Source of the DNA: Vibrio diazotrophicus
GTDB lineage: Bacteria > Pseudomonadota > Gammaproteobacteria > Enterobacterales > Vibrionaceae
NCBI RefSeq assembly: GCF_038452265.1
Contig: NZ_CP151843.1
Coordinates: 248,001 to 312,000, forward strand
Reading direction: 5' to 3'
DNA length: 64,000 nt
Each line of letters starts with the position of its first letter. Positions within the stretch are counted from its first letter, which is position 1. The translations under genes were made by a program, and so were the position numbers. Positions 25,173-33,507 of this stretch are shown here, in pieces. A model generated the notes under the pieces. That model did not search any database. It was not told where the DNA came from and saw nothing but the letters and a program-made list of their open reading frames with translations.

Positions 25173-25260
25173 TTGTTTGTAGAATCTATATTAGATAGCA
25201 AGAGAACAGCGCATTATCTTAGGGCTAAATTCAAATTAAACCTTCTGCGCAGAATGATAT

Positions 25261-25268
25261 GGGGGGGG
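25261..25268. repeat. G8 homopolymer in the gap after ogl
   Basis: Eight consecutive G in an AT-rich intergenic region (25127-25422). The rest of the gap holds two terminator hairpins and nothing else that I can support. Confidence 0.5.
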
Positions 25269-25360
25269 CGTATCAAGTAAAAGAAAGGTAAACAGCAGTA
25301 TTTAACGTATTACCACCAAATCCTTGTTCAACTGCACCTTCGTTTTTTCATTTAACTGAA

Positions 25361-25386
25361 AAAAGCCAACCAGAGCTGGTTGGCTT
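25361..25386 (-). terminator. Terminator of the LacA/RpiB-type isomerase gene
   Basis: AAGCCAACCA and TGGTTGGCTT pair with the loop GAGC. On the minus strand T6 follows, so it ends the convergent isomerase transcript. Confidence 0.8.
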
Positions 25387-25422
25387 CAAATCATTTATTC
25401 CCGATAAACGATTTGCATTCGA

Positions 25423-26061
25423 TTAAGCAATAAGAGACTTAACGTAAGCTTCAATTTCTGCATCTTGGCAGTTATTGAAGAAGCACTCTTGGAATCGAGC
25501 GCCGCCAACGGCAGTTTTTACTAGCTCTTGGTCGATAGAACGTAAAGCATCAACAATGCTGTCTTTCGCTACTGCCGCTTTAACTTGGCTCAAGATACCA
25601 GCGTTACGTTGTTGTGGTTCCGCACGCTCTTTAGGGTAGCCTTCGCCACGTGGACCTGTGAACGCTTTTTCGAACATGTAACGAACGTTCAGTTCACCAG
25701 CCCAGCCGAAGCCTTTCGCGAATGCGAGAGCAATAGCGTTACCGTTGTTGATTTGGTTGAACAGGAATGCGTCAGATGGCTCTAAGCAGTAACCACAAAC
25801 CACACCTGGGTGTAGGTTTAGCGACATCATTGCGCCTTGACCAGTACCACAACCTGCCACAACGAAGTCAACCGCGTTAGAGTTAAGAAGGATGCTAGCC
25901 ATGATGCCTAGGTGGATGTAAGTCAGGTGGTGATCCGCTTCATCGCTCATACCCACGTTGAAAACATCGTGACCAAGAGGGCCCGCAACCGTGTTCAGTT
26001 CATTAAGAACCATTGCGTTTTTGCCTGCTTGGCTGTTTTCCATCATCAATGCAATTTTCAT
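25423..26061 (-). CDS. LacA/RpiB-family isomerase, DhuI-like
   Basis: A 212-residue sugar isomerase of the RpiB/LacA/LacB fold. The N-terminal domain (about 1-140) starts MKIALMMENSQAGKNAMVLN and contains VAGCGTGQGAMMS near residue 65, the active-site cysteine/glycine loop of the family. The C-terminal part, after about 145, is an added helical region. DhuI enzymes of this fold isomerise 4-deoxy-L-threo-5-hexosulose-uronate in streptococcal glycosaminoglycan use. It lies beside kduD and no KduI-type cupin isomerase is in the window, so I infer that it makes the KduD substrate. ATG at 26061 follows AGGAGA. The same fold also includes ribose-5-phosphate and galactose-6-phosphate isomerases, so specificity is an inference from position. 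Confidence 0.75.
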   Translation of the reverse strand: MKIALMMENSQAGKNAMVLNELNTVAGPLGHDVFNVGMSDEADHHLTYIHLGIMASILLNSNAVDFVVAGCGTGQGAMMSLNLHPGVVCGYCLEPSDAFLFNQINNGNAIALAFAKGFGWAGELNVRYMFEKAFTGPRGEGYPKERAEPQQRNAGILSQVKAAVAKDSIVDALRSIDQELVKTAVGGARFQECFFNNCQDAEIEAYVKSLIA

Positions 26062-26271
26062 CAGAATCTCCTGCAACCGTAGTTGCTTAAATTATTTAAA
26101 CTTTTAGTACGCTTCAACGAAGCTCACTAACGTTAACGTAATCAATACTGTTAGTTCTAAACACCGGAAGACAATGCTCACAACTAACACTCTTAGCCTC
26201 TAACTCTATGATGTTGATAGAGTATAGAGACTAAGAAATCAGATGGGTTTATCTGATAAGGTCAGTCCGAA

Positions 26272-27033
26272 TTAACGCGCTAACCAACCACCGTCAACAG
26301 CGATAGTGTAGCCGTTGATGTAGTCTGAAGCTTTAGAAGCGAGGAACACACATGGACCCGCTAGGTCTTCTGGCGTACCCCAACGGTCAGCAGGGATGCG
26401 CTCAAGGATAGCTTGGTTACGTTCTTCATCAGCACGTAAAGCAGCAGTGTTGTTGGTTGCCATGTAGCCCGGTGCAATCGCGTTCACGTTAATGTTGTGC
26501 TTAGCCCATTCGTTCGCCATCAGACGAGTAATACCCATTACGCCGCTCTTAGAAGCCGTGTATGAAGGAACACGGATACCGCCTTGGTAAGAAAGCATAG
26601 AAGCAATGTTGATGATCTTACCGCCATTACCTTGAGCCATGAACTGCTTAGCGACTGCTTGAGACATAAAGAATACAGACTTGATGTTGATGTTCATTAC
26701 GTCGTCCCAGTCTTGCTCTGAGAAGTCGATAGCGTCGTTACGACGGATGATACCTGCGTTGTTTACTAGGATGTCAATGCGGCCACACTCTTCTACAGCA
26801 CGGCTAATGATGGAAGGAATGTCGTCCAGTTTCATTAGGTTCGCGCGAATGTCGATGAACTTTTGGCCAGTTGCTTTGATAAGTTCGATGGTTTCAGTTG
26901 GTTCAACAATGTTTACGCCAACGATGTCACAACCTGCTTGTGCAAGACCTAAAGCCATACCTTGACCTAGACCAGTATCACAACCGGTTACGATTGCAAC
27001 TTTACCCTTCACATCAAATGAATCAAGAATCAT
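26272..27033 (-). CDS. kduD: 2-dehydro-3-deoxy-D-gluconate 5-dehydrogenase
   Basis: A 253-residue short-chain dehydrogenase that reduces 2,5-diketo-3-deoxygluconate to 2-keto-3-deoxygluconate with NADH. It is very close to E. coli KduD, for example WDDVMNINIKSVFFMSQA, NIASMLS and GGWLAR at the C-terminus. The nucleotide loop is TGCDTGLGQG (16-25); the catalytic triad is Ser145, Tyr158 and Lys162. The gene is followed by the DhuI-like isomerase gene 210 bp downstream on the same strand. A KdgR-type operator lies about 100 bp before the start. Confidence 0.96.
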   Translation of the reverse strand: MILDSFDVKGKVAIVTGCDTGLGQGMALGLAQAGCDIVGVNIVEPTETIELIKATGQKFIDIRANLMKLDDIPSIISRAVEECGRIDILVNNAGIIRRNDAIDFSEQDWDDVMNINIKSVFFMSQAVAKQFMAQGNGGKIINIASMLSYQGGIRVPSYTASKSGVMGITRLMANEWAKHNINVNAIAPGYMATNNTAALRADEERNQAILERIPADRWGTPEDLAGPCVFLASKASDYINGYTIAVDGGWLAR

Positions 27034-27133
27034 TACTTTCCCCTCAACGTATTCAAATTAAAGATGAACAGGAACGCCCTGAACACTACACACAGCAATA
27101 TTAACAAAAAAAAATACAATCAACAATTAAAAA

Positions 27134-27148
27134 TGAAATAGTGTTTCA
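27134..27148. promoter_or_regulatory. KdgR operator before kduD
   Basis: TGAAA-TAGTG-TTTCA, within an A-rich flank, matches the KdgR consensus TGAAACANTGTTTCA with perfect pentamer arms. It is centred about 108 bp before kduD. A kdgR gene is present at 53268. Confidence 0.75.
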
Positions 27149-27276
27149 AAAAAATAATTGAGCGTAAAACAATCAAACAAACTGAGTGATATAAAAATTA
27201 AAGTTTCTACAACTTAAAGTTATAAAGATGACTGGTTTAGAAGTTTGAGAGTTCTAAATCAATGTTCATTTTCTGA

Positions 27277-27450
27277 GATAGTTGTCTACTCAGTGGCTCC
27301 AATCTTGGAATAGGCATTAAGTTTGAAAACTGTGATGCTAAGGTTGCCGAATTTAGTCCATGGCATGTGTACTTAAGTGAAACAATTGATAAGTGGTCAC
27401 TATGGAAACCAAATCGAGATTTTGAGGCGCAGTTACAACGGAGAGTTTAG
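27277..27450 (+). pseudogene. Possible 3' gene fragment
   Basis: A frame without a start codon reads about 57 residues with a protein-like composition (GIKFENCDAKVAEFSPWHVY, then KWSLWKPNRDFEAQLQRRV) up to TAG at 27448. There is no promoter or ribosome-binding site. It could be the tail of a lost gene in the kduD-pelX gap (27034-27525). I do not recognise it, and chance is not excluded. Confidence 0.25.
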
Positions 27451-27525
27451 TAACTACGCCACAATACTCTTTTATAGAAAATGTAACCCCCGCATACTAA
27501 AACAACGGATTATTACAGATACGAA

Positions 27526-29742
27526 CTAGTTCAATAGTGAACGTAGTTTTTGTACTTGCTCATACATTGACTCTTCGCTAGTAGAATTAACGTCACTGGC
27601 ATTTTTAAGTTCACTGACATCTTCCTTCACGATTTTGCCGTTTTGGTCAACAATATGGCCGTCAATAAAGAACTGGTTGTTAACCAAAGTATCTCCGTTG
27701 ACAACATCACTATATTTGCTTTCAACAAAAAAACGGTATGAGCGGTTATCTTCAAAATATCCCTGTTTAACTTGACCAGCGTATGGGCTCTTACGGAATA
27801 AGAAATTGAAACGCTTATTATCGATAGAAACGTTATTTTCTAGCACAAGAGAACCAGGGTTAAAGTTGTCAGTAAAGCCATCCATGTTATTTTGGAAAGC
27901 TAAGCTGTTTTTCACTACGTGGGCAACAGGTAAACCTTCACCACCTAATTTAAAACCATTACCTCTACTTCCGCCTTTACCTGCAACCGTTAGCGTTTGA
28001 CCATTTCGGTATGAAACAGAATCAATGATCGTCACAGCGCCATTGGCACCATCTTCTACTTTGTTGAATAAATCCCAACCATCATCAATGTTGTGGTGAG
28101 ACACACAACGGATGAAGGTGTTTCCGTCACCAATTCGCATTTTGGCGGCAAAGCCATCTGCGTTGATTTGAGATTTATCCATGTTGTTGTAACTTTCGCT
28201 GTCACTCACAGTGTTATGACTTGCCCATAAAGCTCGTCCCAATTTGTCTGGTGATGTAATCTGGAAGCCCGTATCAGGAGCGCTGTGTGTGACAATGTAA
28301 TCGAAGTTGTTATGGCTACCCCAAACAATGTAACGTGCACCTGAGACTTCAATATCTGAAACGTTCCAGTAACTTGCATTGTGTTGAATGTCACCAAGGA
28401 AGCGAACGTGTTCGCCTTTCGCCAAAAGCGTTTTTGGCAAGTCAGCAGTGCCGCTTGCTGAAACTGGAATAGTGATGCCTTGGTAGTCGCCGTCTTCTAG
28501 GGTGATAATACCGCCAGGAGCAACGAGTTCGATGGCTGTTGCAAGATCTAAATGACCATTGCTACCGTCTGGATTTACAGAAATATTCATTGGATCCGCT
28601 AAGTTGACCTTTTCAACTTTCTGTTGATAAGTTTTAGGTGTTAGATTCGGGCCTTCTGTTGGTGTATATGTAACAGTAAATGCAGTGCTAGGAGAGGTGA
28701 GTGTTGCATCAAAGCGGAAGAAGTCACCCGCTGGAACATCTTGCTTTTCTACAACCACTTTACCTTGTTGGCTAACACTGAAAGTACCAGAGTAGTTTGC
28801 TCGTGATTGCAGACTGTAGTTTTCAATTGCACTTTTGTCAGGCGATGCCTGTTGTAAGACAACATCCGTCAATTTCGCTGAATATTTTGGTGCATCAACG
28901 GTATGCGCATCGCTAAGTTCAATCTGAACGTCACTGACTGAAATCTTTGCGTTACGTGAAGCAAAGAATCCAACATATTGGTTATCAGGATCTTGCATCT
29001 CTACGATATTAGCGTTTGCTCCCTCAACTTCATGGGTTTCACTGATGCTTCCATTGTCATAAGTGACAAAATAACCAGTATCTGTTCGAGTTAGAGACAT
29101 TTTGAATGGCTTACCATCGGTGAAAGGCACATCTTTTATAAACTCGTCACGTGCCATTTTGTTACCGCCAGTTCCCCATGGTTGGTAGATACCTTCACGA
29201 TAGTTCGCATTGATATTAATTAAACCGTTATTCTCTTTTTTGCTCGCTCTTAAAAGGTTCATCACCATATTTGATGCCGCAGGAAACTCTTCTAAACCTT
29301 CAGGTTGAGGATCTAATCGTGGCTGACCAATGATGTCGCGAACCATAATTCCTGCACCTTCCTGACGGTTAGGTGTAGAGCCTGTTTCTGGACCCAATTG
29401 CTCTAAAACAACCGAAGCGGATAGGGTGAAATTTTTGTTGGTAGGAAGTTTGGTGTAGTAGAAAGTGACGCCTTCATGGGAATTGGCCAGTTTACCGCCG
29501 CGGCTTTCAATAGTGAAAGTTTCGGCAAGTTTTCCTGCTTCGACCGGCTTTCCATTCACTAATACTTCATTTGTCCCTATTTTTTCTGGAAGGATTGTAG
29601 AGCCGAAGTTTAAGTCAGTAGATTGGCCGAAAGTGATAGCTTGCCACGTCAAGTTTTCTGGTGTTACCTCTGTTTGCACCATAGTGCATGCACTGAGCGC
29701 AAATGTACTACTAAGCGCAAGGGCAATTCTCGATAGTTTCAT
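27526..29742 (-). CDS. PelX-like exopolygalacturonate lyase (PL9) lipoprotein
   Basis: A 738-residue pectate lyase of family PL9, similar to periplasmic exo-lyase PelX of Dickeya. A lipoprotein signal ends in LSAC with Cys19, so the enzyme should be anchored to a membrane facing the periplasm. The N-terminal beta-sandwich part (about 30-290) has TFGQSTDLNFGSTILPEKIG-like sequence (35-54) and EEFPAASNMVMN. The right-handed parallel beta-helix lies at about 385-690, with calcium-site region NADGFAAKMRIGDGN and NIDDGWDLFNK. It would release unsaturated digalacturonate from chain ends. It lies 89 bp after kdgM on the same strand, behind a terminator-like hairpin. Confidence 0.9.
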   Translation of the reverse strand: MKLSRIALALSSTFALSACTMVQTEVTPENLTWQAITFGQSTDLNFGSTILPEKIGTNEVLVNGKPVEAGKLAETFTIESRGGKLANSHEGVTFYYTKLPTNKNFTLSASVVLEQLGPETGSTPNRQEGAGIMVRDIIGQPRLDPQPEGLEEFPAASNMVMNLLRASKKENNGLININANYREGIYQPWGTGGNKMARDEFIKDVPFTDGKPFKMSLTRTDTGYFVTYDNGSISETHEVEGANANIVEMQDPDNQYVGFFASRNAKISVSDVQIELSDAHTVDAPKYSAKLTDVVLQQASPDKSAIENYSLQSRANYSGTFSVSQQGKVVVEKQDVPAGDFFRFDATLTSPSTAFTVTYTPTEGPNLTPKTYQQKVEKVNLADPMNISVNPDGSNGHLDLATAIELVAPGGIITLEDGDYQGITIPVSASGTADLPKTLLAKGEHVRFLGDIQHNASYWNVSDIEVSGARYIVWGSHNNFDYIVTHSAPDTGFQITSPDKLGRALWASHNTVSDSESYNNMDKSQINADGFAAKMRIGDGNTFIRCVSHHNIDDGWDLFNKVEDGANGAVTIIDSVSYRNGQTLTVAGKGGSRGNGFKLGGEGLPVAHVVKNSLAFQNNMDGFTDNFNPGSLVLENNVSIDNKRFNFLFRKSPYAGQVKQGYFEDNRSYRFFVESKYSDVVNGDTLVNNQFFIDGHIVDQNGKIVKEDVSELKNASDVNSTSEESMYEQVQKLRSLLN

Positions 29743-29763
29743 AGTTCACCTTATGTAAGCATT

Positions 29764-29800
29764 AAAAAGGCTGACCTAGTGGAAGTTAAGTCAGCCTTGA
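29764..29800 (-). terminator. Terminator between kdgM and the PL9 gene
   Basis: AAGGCTGAC and GTCAGCCTT are a 9-bp inverted repeat with a 14-base loop. On the minus strand TTTTTAAT follows. Partial read-through from kdgM into the lyase gene is likely, giving much porin and less lyase. Confidence 0.7.
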
Positions 29801-29831
29801 AAAGACAGTTAGGATTTACTTCAAGATTTAA

Positions 29832-30554
29832 TTAGAAGTTGTATTTCAGGCCAACACGGTAACGTGGACGGTAATCACCTTTTTCTGTGTCTGTGCTGTA
29901 TTTTTTCGTCGGTTCGAAACCTAGTTCAGCAAATGGACGCCAGCCACTTTCAAAACCTTTATATTCTCCGGTGAAGTTCACTTCGTTAACGCCAGCTTTG
30001 TTACCTTTCCAAGTGTCTTGGCCTTCTTGTCTCCAGCGGTAATCTAGAGAAGCACCAAAACCCCAATCTTCAACACCAGAATAACTAGCGGCAAACGTAC
30101 CTTGGTTGTAGTGTTCACTACTTTCCTTGTTTGCTTGAGTTGTATAGTTGTAACGTTGACGGTACGAAACTGAAAGGTCGTCGTTAACTTTGTAACCTAG
30201 TGTCAAGTTGAACTGATTGCTCATCTTGTCGCTGCTGTTCATTTCAATTTTGTATTGAGGAGTTAGCGTGAATGAGTCATTCAATTTGTAGCGGTAGCTT
30301 ACGTTTGCTTGGTGACCATTTTGAGTAAATTCATCAAATGCATCATCATTTCCAGTCGTGTTCGATTTGTATTTTGCTTCAATTTCAAAACCTACACCGT
30401 TTGCGAAACGATGGCTAACAGCAATACGGTCACCATGATATGCATCATTATCACCAAATTCAGATTTATATTCATGACGTAAGTTGATTGTTGCAGCTTG
30501 TGCAGCAGTAGCTGTAATAGCGAGTGCGATAGCAGAGATAAGTACTTTTTTCAT
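29832..30554 (-). CDS. kdgM: Oligogalacturonate-specific porin KdgM
   Basis: A 240-residue monomeric outer-membrane porin of the KdgM family, which takes anionic pectic oligomers into the periplasm. A signal peptide MKKVLISAIALAITATAAQA is followed by about 12 amphipathic strands. Family marks are INLRHEYKSEFGDNDAYHGD at the mature start, repeated tyrosine/arginine-rich strands (LSVSYRQRYNYTT), and the end RPRYRVGLKYNF with terminal Phe. The start is preceded on its strand by a purine-rich region. A perfect KdgR operator lies about 100 bp upstream. Confidence 0.93.
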   Translation of the reverse strand: MKKVLISAIALAITATAAQAATINLRHEYKSEFGDNDAYHGDRIAVSHRFANGVGFEIEAKYKSNTTGNDDAFDEFTQNGHQANVSYRYKLNDSFTLTPQYKIEMNSSDKMSNQFNLTLGYKVNDDLSVSYRQRYNYTTQANKESSEHYNQGTFAASYSGVEDWGFGASLDYRWRQEGQDTWKGNKAGVNEVNFTGEYKGFESGWRPFAELGFEPTKKYSTDTEKGDYRPRYRVGLKYNF

Positions 30555-30645
30555 TTTAAAACACCGTTTTTGTAATTATGGTTCGGTGTTTAATTTATAT
30601 AAAAATATTTAGTTTAAAAATGTTTGTTTGTGGAAGTGTGATCAT

Positions 30646-30660
30646 TGAAACACTGTTTCA
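30646..30660. promoter_or_regulatory. Perfect KdgR operator before kdgM
   Basis: TGAAACACTGTTTCA fits the KdgR consensus at every defined position. It is centred 99 bp before the kdgM start, overlapping the likely promoter. Confidence 0.85.
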
Positions 30661-31525
30661 TGTTTGGTGTGTATTTAAAAGTGATCAACTTAGCATATTT
30701 TTTTAGTATTTTAACTCTGAACGGGTGGGTAGCGGTGAGTCACTTTTATCATGAGGGTTAATGAGTTGTTGTGAGCGATAGGAATTTATGATTTTTCCAT
30801 ATAAAACATTCTGTTAAGTTATTTTGGCTTTTGGTGTTCTCCTTGGCTAGGTAATCATTAATTTTCATTTATGTTGGTAATATGTTGTGATTTTTATAGG
30901 AAATAGAGTGAGTAAATAGGTTTAAGGCTATGTAAACAACAAAGTAGACTCCTTGGGTTACTTAAAGAAAGGGTGATTGTTTAGCTATTTAATGTGTAAA
31001 AGAACATTAATATCATAGGGATGGCGAGTGACTGTACGTTGTATTTCTTGGGAAATTATTTGATCAAAATTTTAAAGGGTAGAGGGTTTCATTTGCAATG
31101 ATTCTCTTTGTTAATAAACGATTTCTTTACAAAAATAAGTTGTTTTTATTTGAATTTTTTCATGAAAAATTAATAAATTAAGTAATAAAATCTGCGTCAC
31201 TCACTACCCGATCAATACATCCTTTCTAGCCTATCGAGAGATTAATTATTATTGCTCGGGTTTCTAATGCTTTAGTTTATATTCACTCAAAATATATTTT
31301 TAAACGTGAAAAAATATATTTTTGATAAAGATCAAATAATTTATTTTTAGTGTGTGTACAGAGATTGTGTGTCAGAGAGCACTCTCTATGTATTATGTGT
31401 CCCTAATTTTGCTTAACTAAATGATTAATAATAAGAAATCTTCTAAATCATGACTGATGAATCCCAACTGAAAACCTGCTGAGTTTAAATTGATTCATTT
31501 TTTGAGAACGCTTAATCTATAAAAC
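30661..31525. other. Long AT-rich divergent promoter region, kdgM/togM
   Basis: The gap between kdgM and togM (30555-31642) is almost 1.1 kb and very AT-rich. It contains KdgR-type sites near both genes, an FNR/CRP-like site at 31322-31335, and many A/T tracts. No reading frame with family features was found. Its length is unusual for a promoter region; an unrecognised small RNA could lie here. Confidence 0.45.
31322..31335. promoter_or_regulatory. FNR/CRP-like site
   Basis: TTGAT-AAAG-ATCAA is a perfect FNR palindrome and also a fair CRP-family site. It lies about 310 bp before togM and could act on a promoter not seen here. Confidence 0.35.
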
Positions 31526-31540
31526 AGGAACTATGTTTCA
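31526..31540. promoter_or_regulatory. KdgR-like operator before togM
   Basis: AGGAACTATGTTTCA matches TGAAACANTGTTTCA at 11 of 14 defined positions; the right half is perfect. It is centred 110 bp before togM, the same distance as in the kduD and kdgM cases. Confidence 0.55.
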
Positions 31541-31642
31541 TTTTTTTATTTTTTATATTTAAAAATAATATCCAAGATCACAAATTGCGAATTTCCGCAT
31601 GGTAAACGTTATAAATTCACGTTTAATGGCTAGCAGAAGTCG

Positions 31643-32593
31643 ATGGGTGTCTTAGGAAAGAACTTATCTAACCCATGGGCAGTTAAACTTAACGAGGACG
31701 AGAAAATGTATGAAAATCGTAAGCTAGGATTAGCGTACTTATCTCCCTACATTATAGGGTTGATAATGTTTACCGCTTTTCCGTTTATTTCATCATTCGT
31801 GATGAGCTTTACCGATTATGACCTGATGACTTCACCTGAATTCATCGGTATTGAAAACTATCGGTACATGCTCACTGAAGATGATATCTTTTGGAAGTCA
31901 ATGAGCGTCACATTCTTGTACGTTTTCTTGACCATCCCGGTAAAACTAGCGTTCGCACTAGGGATTGCTTTTATCCTTAACTTTAAGTTAAGAGGTATTG
32001 GCTTCTTCCGTACTGCTTACTATATCCCTTCAATTCTGGGTAGTAGTATTGCAATCGCGGTACTGTGGCGTGCTCTATTTGCTATCGATGGTGTTCTTAA
32101 CGGTGCCTTAGGCTTTATTGGTATTGACCCAATTAACTGGCTAGGTGAACCAGCTTTCGCGCTATTCTCAATCACACTATTGCGTGCGTGGCAGTTTGGT
32201 TCTGCGATGGTTATCTTCCTAGCAGCACTACAGAATGTTCCTCAATCTCAGTATGAAGCTGCGATGATCGACGGTGCAAGCAAATGGCAAATGTTCTTGA
32301 AAGTAACTGTGCCACTAATTACACCGGTTATCTTCTTCAACTTCATCATGCAAACAACTCAAGCATTCCAAGAGTTTACAGCGCCATACGTTATCACTGG
32401 CGGCGGCCCAATGAAGTCAACTTACCTGATCTCTCTATACATCTATGAGACAGCGTTTAAGTTCTTTGATATGGGTTACGGTTCTGCATTGGCATGGGCA
32501 CTATTCATCGTAGTAGCAATCTTCACGTCAATCACATTCCGTTCGTCGAAGTACTGGGTATTCTACTCAGGTGATAAAGGAGGCAAATCATAA
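31643..32593 (+). CDS. togM: Oligogalacturonide ABC transporter permease TogM
   Basis: A 316-residue inner-membrane permease of the MalF/UgpA type, with six membrane helices. The EAA loop is EAAMIDGASKWQMFLKVTVP at about residues 210-229. The last helix region precedes a basic tail ending in GDKGGKS. It should pair with TogN. Its stop overlaps the togN start by one base (TAATG). The start at ATG 31643 follows a weak AGAAG; an internal ATG at 31706 (MYENRKLGLAYLSPY) is a plausible alternative because it begins just before the first helix. Assignment to Tog rests on the neighbours as well as the sequence. Confidence 0.87.
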   Translation: MGVLGKNLSNPWAVKLNEDEKMYENRKLGLAYLSPYIIGLIMFTAFPFISSFVMSFTDYDLMTSPEFIGIENYRYMLTEDDIFWKSMSVTFLYVFLTIPVKLAFALGIAFILNFKLRGIGFFRTAYYIPSILGSSIAIAVLWRALFAIDGVLNGALGFIGIDPINWLGEPAFALFSITLLRAWQFGSAMVIFLAALQNVPQSQYEAAMIDGASKWQMFLKVTVPLITPVIFFNFIMQTTQAFQEFTAPYVITGGGPMKSTYLISLYIYETAFKFFDMGYGSALAWALFIVVAIFTSITFRSSKYWVFYSGDKGGKS

Positions 32594-33489
32594 TGTCTAC
32601 TTCAATTGCTAACGCAGCAGCAGCTGCAAACGAAGAAAACGAACGTACGATTCGTCGTGAGAAAATCAATGCGGCTATTCGATACACAGTTCTTATTATC
32701 GTTGGTTTCTTAATGCTTTACCCACTATTGTGGATGTTTACAGCGGCAATGAAGCCAAACCATGAAATCTTCTCTTCTATGAGCTTGATCCCAAGTGAGT
32801 GGAGTTTAGAAGGCTTCATCAACGGTTGGAAAACCGGTACAGAATTTACATTTGGTCACTACATCCTGAATACATTCTTCTATGTATTGCCAAAAGTATT
32901 CTTTACTGTTGTTTCTTCAACAATCGTAGCTTACGCGTTTGCGCGTTTTGAAATCCCATGGAAGAAATTCTGGTTTGCTACGCTAATTGCAAGCATCCTG
33001 CTTCCACAATCTGTACTACTTATTCCGCAATACATCATGTTCCGCGAAATGGGTTTACTTGATAGCTATCTACCTCTGTACTTGCCACTGGCATTTGCAA
33101 CACAAGGTTTCTTCGTATTCATGCTGGTTCAGTTCCTACGTGGCGTACCAACAGACATGGAAGAAGCCGCAATGATTGATGGTTGTAACTCGTTCCAAGT
33201 GCTTTGGCACGTAGTGGTTCCAGTTATCCGCCCAGCAATCATCTCTGTTGCACTGTTCCAGTTCATGTGGTCAGTAAACGATTTCTTAGGCCCACTTATC
33301 TACGTATCAAGTGTAGAGAAGTACCCAATTGCACTTGCTCTGAAAATGTCTATCGACGTTACAGAAGGCGCGAAGTGGAATGAAATCCTAGCAATGGCAT
33401 CTATCGCTATCATCCCGTCAATCGTCGTGTTCTTCATGTCTCAGAAATACTTTATTGAAGGCGCAGCTAGCAGCGGTATTAAAGGTTAA
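32593..33489 (+). CDS. togN: Oligogalacturonide ABC transporter permease TogN
   Basis: A 298-residue MalG-type permease with six membrane helices. The cytosolic N-terminus is unusually alanine/glutamate-rich (ANAAAAANEENERTIRREK). The EAA loop is EEAAMIDGCNSFQVLWHVVV near residue 195. It partners TogM to form the membrane channel of the importer. The start overlaps the togM stop by one base, so translation is coupled. It is followed by togA after 18 bp. Confidence 0.88.
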   Translation: MSTSIANAAAAANEENERTIRREKINAAIRYTVLIIVGFLMLYPLLWMFTAAMKPNHEIFSSMSLIPSEWSLEGFINGWKTGTEFTFGHYILNTFFYVLPKVFFTVVSSTIVAYAFARFEIPWKKFWFATLIASILLPQSVLLIPQYIMFREMGLLDSYLPLYLPLAFATQGFFVFMLVQFLRGVPTDMEEAAMIDGCNSFQVLWHVVVPVIRPAIISVALFQFMWSVNDFLGPLIYVSSVEKYPIALALKMSIDVTEGAKWNEILAMASIAIIPSIVVFFMSQKYFIEGAASSGIKG

Positions 33490-33507
33490 TTTTTTGGAGT
33501 AAGTAAA

